Translations under genes and position numbers: made by a program | From: DAIPHL01 sp036771375 | GTDB lineage: Bacteria; Synergistota; Synergistia; Synergistales; Synergistaceae | DNA length: 37,380 nucleotides | Reading direction: 5' to 3' | Assembly: GCA_036771375.1 (NCBI GenBank) | Contig: DAIPHL010000004.1 | Coordinates: forward strand, 1 to 37,380 | The notes under the pieces: generated by a model | Told to the model about the DNA's origin: nothing | The model's input: only the letters and a program-made list of their open reading frames with translations | Database searches by the model: none | Shown here: piece by piece, positions 8,885 through 16,436 of the stretch | How the letters are laid out: each line of letters opens with the position of its first letter | How positions within the stretch are numbered: position 1 is the first letter of the stretch

Positions 8885-9322
8885 TCAGGCCAGCCTGCTG
8901 AATATGAGCATGGAGATGACGATGCCGTAGATGGCGATCCCTTCGGCGAGACCGACATAAATCAGCGTGGTTCCGATCGCCTCCGGTTGTTCTCCAACCA
9001 GGCCGAGCGCCGCCGATCCGACACTGCCCACCGCAATGCCCGCTCCAACGCAAGCAAGTCCCGTGGCGAGTGCCATGCCGAGGAAACCCATTCCGTTGCT
9101 CGAAACATCCGCCGCCCCCTTCGATTCGGCTGCCCCGCTCTCGGCGGCAAATGCCGGAGGCAAGACCAGGGAGCAGACCGCTCCTGTAAGCAAGAGGCAG
9201 AATGAGAGAGCGACGATCCCAACGAACAACCGCCTGCTCCCACGGAGACGAAACCGACGCATGAATGCTCCCAGAACCACCGTTGCGACAACCACAAAAA
9301 CGCTCAAAATCAAACCGAACAT
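8885..9322 (-). CDS. ntpK: V-type ATPase membrane rotor subunit K (c-ring proteolipid)
   Basis: The protein has 145 residues and four hydrophobic segments: about 2-21, 32-54, 78-108 and 117-143. Only the second pair is a recognisable c-type hairpin. It contains GAGIAVG in the first helix, the cytoplasmic GEQPEA loop and the ion-carrying Glu127 in LAEGIAIYG. The first pair has no carboxylate and no clear similarity. It ends in LPPAFA/AES, which looks like a signal peptidase I site (A57-F58-A59). Cleavage there would leave an 86-residue, two-helix c subunit. The position equivalent to the Na+-liganding Gln of Na+ c-rings is Val98, and the residue after Glu127 is Gly rather than Ser/Thr, so proton specificity is suggested. 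ATG 9322 has AAGGAGAT upstream; longer in-frame starts lack this. A 133-nt gap separates it from subunit I. Confidence 0.92.
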   Translation of the reverse strand: MFGLILSVFVVVATVVLGAFMRRFRLRGSRRLFVGIVALSFCLLLTGAVCSLVLPPAFAAESGAAESKGAADVSSNGMGFLGMALATGLACVGAGIAVGSVGSAALGLVGEQPEAIGTTLIYVGLAEGIAIYGIVISMLIFSRLA

Positions 9323-9426
9323 CAGAAACCATCTCCTTGCTGACTTTTGGCTGTTTCCAAAATCAATGCCACGAGGGCTTTCATACTTTAGATGAACGAC
9401 CGATCGGCAACATATCCTCACGGCCC

Positions 9427-9444
9427 GTCCGACAATTCTCGGAC
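9427..9444 (-). other. Stem-loop between the I and K genes of the ATPase operon
   Basis: GTCCGA and TCGGAC pair perfectly around a 6-nt loop (9433-9438). They lie just after the stop of subunit I, in the only sizeable gap (133 nt) inside the V-ATPase operon. No T-run follows on the minus strand, so it does not look like an intrinsic terminator. An RNA-processing or stabilising hairpin is a reasonable reading, because the K ring needs more copies than the other subunits. Confidence 0.4.
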
Positions 9445-9455
9445 CAACGTCGTCT

Positions 9456-11405
9456 TCATGTCTTCTGAAAACCTCTTTCCCGCTTCCACGTCACCGGCTT
9501 GAACACGTTTCCGCCTCCCCGGTAGAATTTGCTGAAGAACTCGTAGTACTCGAGCCGAAGCACCTGGATGAAGACGATCAATCCTTCCAGACCGATGATC
9601 AGGAGATTGCCCAAAAGAAGCGCGAGCAGCTTCCAGAGACTTCCTCCGGGCAGAGCGGTGAGCATCTTCGAGATCGCCATGACCGCGAACGAAAGGGCCA
9701 CGTGATTCAACGCAAAGGCGGCAAGCCTGACGAAAGACGCCGTGTTCGTGAAATAGTTCATGAGGTTGTGTATGACCTCGAACACCTGAAGGGAGGCGGG
9801 TTCGCTCTCAACCTGCTGTTTCAACAGAGTGCGGGCCAACACGTCGCGGAAGAGCGTCAGAGCGATCAGCGCGATGATCACATACCAGATATACGAGACC
9901 GGAAAAGGCATCGGGATCTTCATGACGGAGATGAAGATCGCCCCCGCGGCACCCCAGTACACGAACAACCCCGCAAGTCCCTGCCCATCGAAGAGAAGCC
10001 GGCCGAAATCCTTTTCGCGGTATCGGATGATGATATTGAGGATCATACCGAAGCTGATCATAACCACCCCCGCAATGATCGCGACGCCGAAGAGCTTTCC
10101 CGTATCGTGCATCGGGGAAAGCCAAAGCGCCGGCAGAAGATGTTCATACCCCATCACGCTCCCGTAGAGAAACCCGAAGACGATGGAGCTCGCCGACGCG
10201 CACTTCATGACGTACGCGAGCGATTTGTTCAGCACACCCTTTTTGCCGAGGTAGATTGAGCCCAGAAAAAGCAGTGCTCCATGCCCCACGTCCCCAAACA
10301 TGAAGCCGAAGAAAAGGATAAAGGTCAGCGCGACGAAGGGAGAGGGGTCGACCTCGCCATAGGAGGGCACGCTGTAGAGCGCGACGACGTCCTGAAAAGC
10401 CCGGACCAGTCGATTGTTCCGAAGCATCGTCGGTATCCTCACCCCAGAGTACGGGATGTTCTTCACCTGCTCGGCGACCACCGACGTCCGTGGCGCCTTT
10501 TTCTCTATCGTTTCCTTGACGCTTCCATAGGTATCCTCCGGTATCCATCCGGAGAGCACGTACATCCCGCTGACTTCCCCGCGTCCTTTGCAGAGATCGT
10601 AAACCCGCTGCATCGTGTAGAGCTTCGAGTAAAGCGCGTCGAACTCCGGCCGCCTCTCCTGCAGGACCTTCCGCGCCGCGTCCTCCAGCTCCTTGATCGT
10701 ATCCCGGTGAAACCGTATGTTGTTTTCGATCTGCCCGAGTGGATCCTCGACCGAGAGATGCTCGGAGATCTCCTTCAGGGAGTACTCCTTGAAATAGACC
10801 GTTCCCAAGATCTTCTTGGTACCCTCGACATAGCCCGGTACCGTAAAGACAAGCACCCACACGTTGTCGGACGAAGAGGAGAGCTCCGCGATTACAAGAG
10901 GAGAGTTCTCCGTCGATTCGATCAAGCGCGTGTAGTTCTCCTTGGAGAGCCTCCCGAAGTACGGGATGGCAAACGTCGCCTCGGCCAACTCTCTGGTCGA
11001 CATGCCAAGGTTCTTCAAAACCTCCACATAACAACGGGTGGCTTCGAGCCGATCCAGCTCTTCCGTCAAAACCTCCCTGCGATTGCCCCACGCCTCGATG
11101 TTTCCCGTCGCCTGTTCCACGATCTTTTTGGCGCCATAGTAGCTGAAATCTTGATCCACCGGGATCGGATCCGGCTCTGGAAGGCGCTCGCCGGCCGCCT
11201 TCCAGACGACGGTCATCTTGTTCAAAAGATCGTCGTAGGGGTTGTCGGATTCCGTCGTCACCTTCGAGCGAATCGACCTGTCGCCGACCAGAAAATCGAT
11301 CGGCAGCGGTTGAAAGCCCCCCGAGAGAACCATCTCTCTGGCGACCGGTTCCATCTCTTCGTGCGGACCGAACATGGTCAAGGCGACCATCTTCACGACT
11401 GCCAT
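9456..11405 (-). CDS. ntpI: V-type ATPase membrane stator subunit I (subunit a homologue)
   Basis: The protein has 649 residues. The first half (about 1-340) is a soluble arm with coiled-coil segments. The second half has seven or eight membrane helices, beginning with the hallmark FFGFMFGDVGHGALL. The C-terminal segment RLEYYEFFSKFYRGGGNVFKP is the conserved end that follows the helix bearing the channel arginine. Subunit I forms the two half channels next to the K ring and holds the peripheral stalks. The gene overlaps the end of subunit C by 13 nt, and its ribosome-binding site GGAGGTGA lies inside C. Confidence 0.96.
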   Translation of the reverse strand: MAVVKMVALTMFGPHEEMEPVAREMVLSGGFQPLPIDFLVGDRSIRSKVTTESDNPYDDLLNKMTVVWKAAGERLPEPDPIPVDQDFSYYGAKKIVEQATGNIEAWGNRREVLTEELDRLEATRCYVEVLKNLGMSTRELAEATFAIPYFGRLSKENYTRLIESTENSPLVIAELSSSSDNVWVLVFTVPGYVEGTKKILGTVYFKEYSLKEISEHLSVEDPLGQIENNIRFHRDTIKELEDAARKVLQERRPEFDALYSKLYTMQRVYDLCKGRGEVSGMYVLSGWIPEDTYGSVKETIEKKAPRTSVVAEQVKNIPYSGVRIPTMLRNNRLVRAFQDVVALYSVPSYGEVDPSPFVALTFILFFGFMFGDVGHGALLFLGSIYLGKKGVLNKSLAYVMKCASASSIVFGFLYGSVMGYEHLLPALWLSPMHDTGKLFGVAIIAGVVMISFGMILNIIIRYREKDFGRLLFDGQGLAGLFVYWGAAGAIFISVMKIPMPFPVSYIWYVIIALIALTLFRDVLARTLLKQQVESEPASLQVFEVIHNLMNYFTNTASFVRLAAFALNHVALSFAVMAISKMLTALPGGSLWKLLALLLGNLLIIGLEGLIVFIQVLRLEYYEFFSKFYRGGGNVFKPVTWKRERGFQKT

Positions 11406-12493
11406 TCAGATTCACCTCCCGACGTTATCGGCCTTATCAGGTAATAAGCGGCATGCCGCCGGTCGTAGCCGTAACGGACATCCTCTATGATGCGAATGAT
11501 GTCGTTGATCTCGAACTCCTTTATCACGAAATAACTCATCGCCGTGTGAAAACCGGGCGAACCGCTCCCGAAGACCCTCTCCGCCTGGTGATATATTCGA
11601 CGTTTTATGTTCCGTTCCAAAGCGAGCTGCCTCTCCTGCTCCTTGAACGCGTCATCGAACAGCTCTTTGTAGACGGGGAACTTCCCCGCCAAGGCCTCCA
11701 CGATCTCTTCGAACGATTCCATTCGAACCGCCCCCTTGAAAAAGGAGAGGGGAACCCTGTAACGAATCGGCAAGAGCCGGTTCAACGTTTCCTCCGGCGT
11801 AAGGTCGTAGAAAACCTTCGCCCTGTAAAGGGAGTACAGATTGAGAAGGTCGACCCATGTCCCAAAGAGAGGGAGGAGGGCTTTGCGTTCTGCCGCGTCG
11901 AGCTTTTTGATCTTTTTGAACAGAAGCAGTTCGACATACCCGTCCACCGCCATCTCCAGAGGAAACAGGGTCTTCTCCTCTCCGTTCGAAAGACGTTTGA
12001 GCGGATCGGCGAGGATCCGGTGATACGGCGTTCCTCTAAACGCATCCGCCGCTTCGGAGAAATTGCGGGCCGACAGAATGTTGTCGTAGGATATCTTCGA
12101 ACCCGGCACTTCATAAAGCCGCCTCCGAAGTTCCTCCCTGTCCGTGCGCCCTGCGGCCATGCGCCGAAAGACGCTTTTCAGGTTCTCCGCCTCGTACCAA
12201 GCCACCCATGCGCGGAAAAAAGCGTCTCGAGGGTTGCTGAGATGGGCGAGAAAGCCCTTCGCCTCTTTCAGCAAACTCGTCTTGATCGCGCTCTCCACGT
12301 CATATCGGCGAGGCTCCGCCGGCAATGTCTCCAGATATCCGGCATAGTCGGATGCGCGGAGCTTTCCCACAAGCTCCGCGATCGTGTCGCTTCCAAGCAG
12401 ATTCCAGTAGTCGTCGGAGGAGAGCAGGCGGCTGTAAAGCACATGTGCTTTTACGCCGACAGAGACGATCTCTCCATGTGACGAATAGGACAC
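11393..12493 (-). CDS. ntpC: V-type ATPase subunit C (rotor socket, subunit d homologue)
   Basis: The protein has 366 residues, in the family range. It is largely alpha-helical. NtpC-type features include the N-terminal VGVKAHVLYSRLLSSDDYWNLL, the WYEAENLKSVFRR segment and the C-terminal FVIKEFEINDIIRIIEDVRYG, which is the conserved end of the family. It forms the funnel that couples the D/F shaft to the K ring. Translation starts at GTG 12493, one base after the stop of the upstream small subunit, with GGAGGC just before that stop as ribosome-binding site. Its 3' end overlaps subunit I by 13 nt. This is tight coupling within the operon. Confidence 0.94.
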   Translation of the reverse strand: MSYSSHGEIVSVGVKAHVLYSRLLSSDDYWNLLGSDTIAELVGKLRASDYAGYLETLPAEPRRYDVESAIKTSLLKEAKGFLAHLSNPRDAFFRAWVAWYEAENLKSVFRRMAAGRTDREELRRRLYEVPGSKISYDNILSARNFSEAADAFRGTPYHRILADPLKRLSNGEEKTLFPLEMAVDGYVELLLFKKIKKLDAAERKALLPLFGTWVDLLNLYSLYRAKVFYDLTPEETLNRLLPIRYRVPLSFFKGAVRMESFEEIVEALAGKFPVYKELFDDAFKEQERQLALERNIKRRIYHQAERVFGSGSPGFHTAMSYFVIKEFEINDIIRIIEDVRYGYDRRHAAYYLIRPITSGGESEWQS

Positions 12494-12494
12494 G

Positions 12495-12833
12495 CTATGC
12501 GCCTCCGGACAGGATCTTGTCGACTGTCTCGTTCACCACCGAGGCGACGACGGCGTCGACGTTCTCCTCGAAGCGTTTGTTGATCCTCTCACGTTCCTCC
12601 TTGCCAAGGCCCAGAATTTGCTTTGCCTCCGTCTGCGCGGCGGCAAGTGCATTTTCCATGATCCCCTTCGCCTGTTCACGAGCGGAGGCCATCCTGGACT
12701 CCCTCTCCATGGCGAATTTATCCTTGGTGCTGCGAATCACGCTTTCCGATTCGATTTTAGCTTCCTCGACGATGCGCTTGGCTTCGCTCTCCGCTCCAAG
12801 GAGGACAGCGAGAACTTCCTGCAATGCGCTCAT
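12495..12833 (-). CDS. V-type ATPase small peripheral-stalk subunit (G/H type)
   Basis: The protein has 112 residues, nearly all predicted as one charged helix with regular Ala, Glu and Lys (KRIVEEAKIESESVIRSTKDK..., EQAKGIMENALAAAQTEAKQIL). This is the character of the subunit called G in eukaryotes, H in archaea (AhaH) and NtpF in Enterococcus, which pairs with subunit E in the stator stalk. GGGAGGT lies 6 nt before ATG 12833, and 13 nt separate it from subunit D. Sequence alone cannot separate G/H-type from a short E-type or F-ATPase b-like helix. Position between D and C in the ATPase operon decides the call. Confidence 0.85.
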   Translation of the reverse strand: MSALQEVLAVLLGAESEAKRIVEEAKIESESVIRSTKDKFAMERESRMASAREQAKGIMENALAAAQTEAKQILGLGKEERERINKRFEENVDAVVASVVNETVDKILSGGA

Positions 12834-12846
12834 GATAAGACCTCCC

Positions 12847-13482
12847 TCAAACCGTGTCTGACTCTGTATTTTCTCTGTTCTGCTTCGCCATCTTCATCCG
12901 GACGAAATCCTCCCTGTCGCTCTCCTCAAGCACACTGTTGATGAAAACGGCCTCCGCACGTCCCAAAGGGATCACAACCTTCTCCAGTGCGTTCACTCGC
13001 CGGTGCGTCTTTCGTATTTGCACGGCGAGTCGGTACACGCTCGTCTCGACCTCCGCCAACTTGACCAGCAGAGCGAGCACCTTCCGAAACGAGAAATACG
13101 CGTCGTCCATCGCGCCCGTTGAACCATGAAAGGAGTAGCTTGGCTCGAGCGAAACGCCCATCTCGTCGATGTCGGGTATCTCGACACCCATGATGGAGTG
13201 AAGGCGCACCACGATGTCGTTTGTCTGAGGGACCGACCGTGCGATATCCTCCACGGTATCGATCCCAAGAGAGATATTGGCGCGCTGAAGCGCGTCGTAA
13301 GCGGTCTGGAATATCGTGGAAACATCCTTTTGCACATTCTTGGCGGTATCGATGTGTTTCACGAGCTCCATCATCAGGACCTGCCGCTTCTGCTCCAGAA
13401 GGTCATGTCCCTCCTGAGCCTGCACCATCGATTTTTCCAATTTTACGAGGTTTCCCCTGGTAGGGGCGGATCTCTTGGGCAT
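12847..13482 (-). CDS. ntpD: V-type ATPase subunit D (central rotor shaft)
   Basis: The protein has 211 residues. It opens with PKRSAPTRGNLVKLEKSMVQAQEGHDLLEQKR, the diagnostic N-terminal helix of subunit D (family pattern P-T-R-x-x-L ... A-x-x-G-H-x-L-L-x-x-K-R). The C-terminal helix (VYRLAVQIRKTHRRVNALEKVVIP) matches the family's other half of the coiled-coil shaft. ATG 13482 has GGGAGG upstream; a longer frame reaches 13563 but lacks a comparable start. D is the first gene of this operon, whereas in Enterococcus and Thermus it lies near the end behind B. As first gene its leader faces the divergent cobT-like gene. Confidence 0.95.
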   Translation of the reverse strand: MPKRSAPTRGNLVKLEKSMVQAQEGHDLLEQKRQVLMMELVKHIDTAKNVQKDVSTIFQTAYDALQRANISLGIDTVEDIARSVPQTNDIVVRLHSIMGVEIPDIDEMGVSLEPSYSFHGSTGAMDDAYFSFRKVLALLVKLAEVETSVYRLAVQIRKTHRRVNALEKVVIPLGRAEAVFINSVLEESDREDFVRMKMAKQNRENTESDTV

Positions 13483-13505
13483 TTCCTTCCTCCCAAACTC
13501 TTCTA

Positions 13506-13516
13506 TGCTATATAAT
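13506..13516 (+). promoter_or_regulatory. Possible extended -10 element for the cobT-like operon
   Basis: TGCTATATAAT on the plus strand contains both a TG-type extended -10 arrangement and a perfect TATAAT (13511-13516). No convincing -35 hexamer lies 16-18 nt upstream. The same AT-rich patch reads TATTATATA on the minus strand and may also serve the V-ATPase operon. This is a candidate only. Confidence 0.35.
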
Positions 13517-13549
13517 ACATCACGTTGGGCAGCTTCATATAAGCATTCT

Positions 13550-13582
13550 AAACCCCACTCCACGAAAAAAACAAGGGGGTTT
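13550..13582 (+). repeat. Inverted repeat in the leader of the cobT-like gene
   Basis: AAACCCC (13550-13556) pairs perfectly with GGGGTTT (13576-13582) across a 19-nt A-rich loop. It lies between the candidate -10 and the ribosome-binding site at 13618-13623. It could be an RNA hairpin or an operator. It is too short and lacks the conserved boxes of a cobalamin riboswitch. Confidence 0.35.
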
Positions 13583-13632
13583 GTTCAAGAATGGCCACGA
13601 AAACAAAACCAGGCGAGAGGGAGGTTCATTTT

Positions 13633-14634
13633 ATGTTTTTTTTGTTCACCGGAGGAACCGAACTTGCCAAGATACCCGGGCTCTCCTATGCCGGAACCAA
13701 CCCAGAGGTGGTCCCGCTCACGGCCCCTGCGGACGCGGACGTCATCCAGTACGGTTTTCCGAAGACGATCGATCGTTTTCCCATGGATCCGGAGGGACAC
13801 CCCACGCCGGCGATCATCACACGAGCGGCGATTTTGGAGGCAGAGATTCCGTATTGCGTCGTAAAAGCCGGCACGTATCTTCCTCCATCGCCTCCCTACG
13901 TGGAATTGGGAGCGGATTTCGGCAAGAATCCCTGTCGAGAACCCGCCGTACCGGACGCTGCCGGGATCTTCGAAAGGGCGAAGTGCTTCGCCGAGTCGAC
14001 GGCAAGACATCATCGTTCCCTCATGCTTGCGGAGACGGTCCCCGGCGGAACGACAACGGCCCTGTTGGCCTTGCGCGCCATGGGATACGATGACATGGTC
14101 TCCTCGGCAGGACCCGGCAACCCCACCGCCCTGAAGGAAAAAATGTGGCGATTGACCTCTGAAAGGATCGGAATCGAGATGGGGGACCTATCGGACGATC
14201 CGATACGCATCATCACCGAGATGGGCGACCCGGTGCAAGCCGCGATTTTGGGATTCATCTCGGGACTTCCGGAGGACTGCGACATTACCTTGGCCGGAGG
14301 GACGCAGATGCTCGCCGTTGCAGCCATGCTCCAGCGTCTCGACGAAAAGCGAAAACCACTCGTGGCAACCACCATCTACGTGGCGAGAGATGCCAGCTCA
14401 TCCTTTACGAAACTGGCCGACAAACTCGGCGTAAAGACCTGGATCGCACCGCTGGACTTCTCCCAATCCCCCTACAAAGGTCTCTCCGACTATGAGAAGG
14501 GGTATATAAAGGAGGGAGTCGGCGCGGGGGGGGCCGTCCTGTATGCCCAGACACAGGGCGTCCCGGTGGAGAGGATCGTCTCCAGGGCGAACGCCTTATA
14601 CTCCGAGATCGAGGAGAAAGCCCGACGTGGATAG
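13633..14634 (+). CDS. cobT: CobT-like nicotinate-nucleotide:dimethylbenzimidazole phosphoribosyltransferase family protein (TIGR00303 type)
   Basis: The protein has 333 residues from ATG 13633, which has a strong GGGAGG ribosome-binding site 9 nt upstream. An earlier in-frame ATG at 13591 lacks one. It starts FFLFTGGTELAKIPGLSYAG, as in the archaeal and cyanobacterial branch of the CobT superfamily (COG2038). The conserved core AETVPGGTTTALLALRAMGYDDMVSSAGPGNP and LAGGTQMLAVAAML are present. CobT activates the lower-ligand base of cobamides as its alpha-ribotide. This branch is less well characterised than Salmonella CobT, so the exact base and reaction are inferred. The next two genes encode an ABC importer of the FecCD/BtuCD class, the first overlapping it by 8 nt, which supports a corrinoid salvage or remodelling role. 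Confidence 0.82.
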   Translation: MFFLFTGGTELAKIPGLSYAGTNPEVVPLTAPADADVIQYGFPKTIDRFPMDPEGHPTPAIITRAAILEAEIPYCVVKAGTYLPPSPPYVELGADFGKNPCREPAVPDAAGIFERAKCFAESTARHHRSLMLAETVPGGTTTALLALRAMGYDDMVSSAGPGNPTALKEKMWRLTSERIGIEMGDLSDDPIRIITEMGDPVQAAILGFISGLPEDCDITLAGGTQMLAVAAMLQRLDEKRKPLVATTIYVARDASSSFTKLADKLGVKTWIAPLDFSQSPYKGLSDYEKGYIKEGVGAGGAVLYAQTQGVPVERIVSRANALYSEIEEKARRG

Positions 14635-15619
14635 ACCGACCCCGACAGGACGAACCGTACCTCTCTTCGGTTATGCTTCGCTCTTCGTCGCGCTTGCCGG
14701 AGCATTGCTTTTCGGTCTGAAATCGGGAGATGTGCCCATCACGTTCAGCGAGCTCTTCAAGTTGCTCCGAACGGGCCCAAACGCACAGATCGACGACCTG
14801 TTCAAAGCCAGCGTTCTCTGGCAGATCAGGATACCCCGCGTGGCCGCAACCATGATCTCGGGAGCGATCTTAGCCTCGTCCGGCGTGATCTTTCAGGCCG
14901 TCCTGCGCAATCCCCTTGCGGAACCATATACGCTGGGCGTCGCGAGCGGGGCCGCATTCGGGGCGGCTTGCGCCATCGTAGCCGGCGTCTCCTGGGTGAC
15001 CGGAGCGTCCTTTGTCGGAAGCATCCTGGCCCTCTTCGTCGTATGGCTCCTCGGAGAGAGGAAGGGGGAGACGGACATCTCCCGGATCATCCTGGCCGGG
15101 GTCATCGTCGGAAGCATCTTGAGCGCCGGATTGACTCTTCTGAAAGCGCTCGCCGGAGAGAAGGTCTCGGCCATCGTCATCTGGCTCATGGGAAGCTTTT
15201 CGGCGGCGGGTTGGAACGACGTGAGACCTCTTGCCTATTCCCTCCTGTTTTTACTCCTGCTCTGCCTTTCCCATACGAGGGAACTGGACATCATGGCGTC
15301 CGGAACGGACGCACGCGCGCTGGGAATCGACCTCTCCAGAAGCAGGATCGTTCTGCTGGGAGGCGCTTCTCTTGCTGTTTCATTCGTCGTGAGTCGCTTC
15401 GGCGTGATCGGATTCGTCGGACTGGTCGTGCCTCATCTGTTACGGATACTCTTCGGCCCCTCCCATAGCCGCCTTTTCTCCCTATCCGTACTCGGCGGTT
15501 CCGCTCTGCTCTGCGCAGCGGATTCGATTGCGAAGGGATGGAACGAGCTGCCGGCCGGTGTTTTAACCGTTCTGATCGGCGGCCCGATCTTCTGCCTACT
15601 ACTTTGGAATCGCAGGTAA
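14627..15619 (+). CDS. FecCD/BtuC-family ABC transporter permease
   Basis: The protein has 330 residues and about ten membrane helices. Hallmarks are RIPRVAATMISGAILASSGVIFQAVLRNPLAEPYTLGVASGAAFGA in the first half, WLMGSFSAAGWNDV, ALGIDLSRSR, and the C-terminal VSRFGVIGFVGLVVPHLLRILFGPSHSRL. These belong to permeases for iron-siderophores, heme and vitamin B12. GTG 14627 overlaps the end of the cobT-like gene by 8 nt, so translation is coupled. With a cobamide gene in front, cobalamin or cobinamide is the most likely substrate, but iron chelates cannot be excluded. No periplasmic binding protein gene accompanies it. Confidence 0.92.
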   Translation: MDRPTPTGRTVPLFGYASLFVALAGALLFGLKSGDVPITFSELFKLLRTGPNAQIDDLFKASVLWQIRIPRVAATMISGAILASSGVIFQAVLRNPLAEPYTLGVASGAAFGAACAIVAGVSWVTGASFVGSILALFVVWLLGERKGETDISRIILAGVIVGSILSAGLTLLKALAGEKVSAIVIWLMGSFSAAGWNDVRPLAYSLLFLLLLCLSHTRELDIMASGTDARALGIDLSRSRIVLLGGASLAVSFVVSRFGVIGFVGLVVPHLLRILFGPSHSRLFSLSVLGGSALLCAADSIAKGWNELPAGVLTVLIGGPIFCLLLWNRR

Positions 15620-15625
15620 TTTGAC

Positions 15626-16420
15626 ATGATCGAACGTAGCCCTTCGACGCTATCTGTAAAATCCCTCTCGGTAACGGCTGGAGGAAGGATGATTCTCAAA
15701 TCGGACTCTCTTTCCTTCGACCTGTCTCCCGGAGAGATCGTCGGCTTGTTGGGACCGAATGGAAGCGGCAAGAGCACTCTGTTGCGGACAATCTGCGGTC
15801 TCGTCAAAAAAAACGGAGGCGCCGTCAATTACGGCGAAAAAGACACGGATACGATGAAACCGAAGGAGCTGGCACGCACCTTCGGTTATGTGGCACAGAG
15901 CGAGAAATTCACCTCCGCCTACACGGTGATCGAGAGCGTGATCATGGGGAGATATCCGCACATGTCGAGGTTTCAGGACTACGGTAAGGAAGATTACCGC
16001 ATCGCACACGAATCGCTCTGTCGGGTGGGACTCGAGCATTTCGACGATAGGATCGTTACGGAGCTCTCCGGCGGAGAAGCCTCCAGGGTCGTCATCGCCC
16101 GCGTATTGGCACAGCAGACACCAGTATTGCTCCTGGACGAACCGACTGCCGCCCTCGATCCGAAACATTCGATGACGATCATGAGCCTGCTGCGAAAGTT
16201 GGCCTCCGAGGAGCGTAGCATCCTGATCGCACTGCACGATATCAATCTCGCTCTCGGCGGGGTCGATCGGGTGATCTTTCTCAAGGACGGCGCGATCGTC
16301 GATGACAGAAGCGCATCGTCCGTAGACGAAGACATTCTGGAACAGGTCTATGATTTATCTTGGGAGATCGTCCACAGAGAGGAGAGCGAAAGGACTGTCG
16401 CCATCCCGATATCGCGGTAG
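15626..16420 (+). CDS. ABC transporter ATP-binding protein (FecE/BtuD type)
   Basis: The protein has 264 residues. The Walker A motif is GPNGSGKST (about residues 46-54), the signature LSGGEASRVVIAR, Walker B VLLLDEPTAALDP, and the H-loop LIALHDINLA. Length and the ALARTFGYVAQSE-like Q-loop (here ELARTFGYVAQ) fit the cassette that powers FecCD-type permeases. It starts 7 nt after the permease stop and completes the permease/ATPase pair for the putative corrinoid importer. It ends 16 nt from the convergent asmA-like gene, with no clear terminator hairpin between them. Confidence 0.93.
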   Translation: MIERSPSTLSVKSLSVTAGGRMILKSDSLSFDLSPGEIVGLLGPNGSGKSTLLRTICGLVKKNGGAVNYGEKDTDTMKPKELARTFGYVAQSEKFTSAYTVIESVIMGRYPHMSRFQDYGKEDYRIAHESLCRVGLEHFDDRIVTELSGGEASRVVIARVLAQQTPVLLLDEPTAALDPKHSMTIMSLLRKLASEERSILIALHDINLALGGVDRVIFLKDGAIVDDRSASSVDEDILEQVYDLSWEIVHREESERTVAIPISR

Positions 16421-16436
16421 TCCACCAAAATAAACG

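Noticed and set aside
10144..11415. Alternative minus-strand frame inside subunit I
   Set aside because: Gly/Arg-rich out-of-frame translation of the subunit I gene, which itself has a full-length, motif-bearing frame.
13483..13632. Cobalamin riboswitch before the cobT-like gene
   Set aside because: The leader is at most about 120 nt, and I find no B12-box sequence; only a simple inverted repeat is seen.
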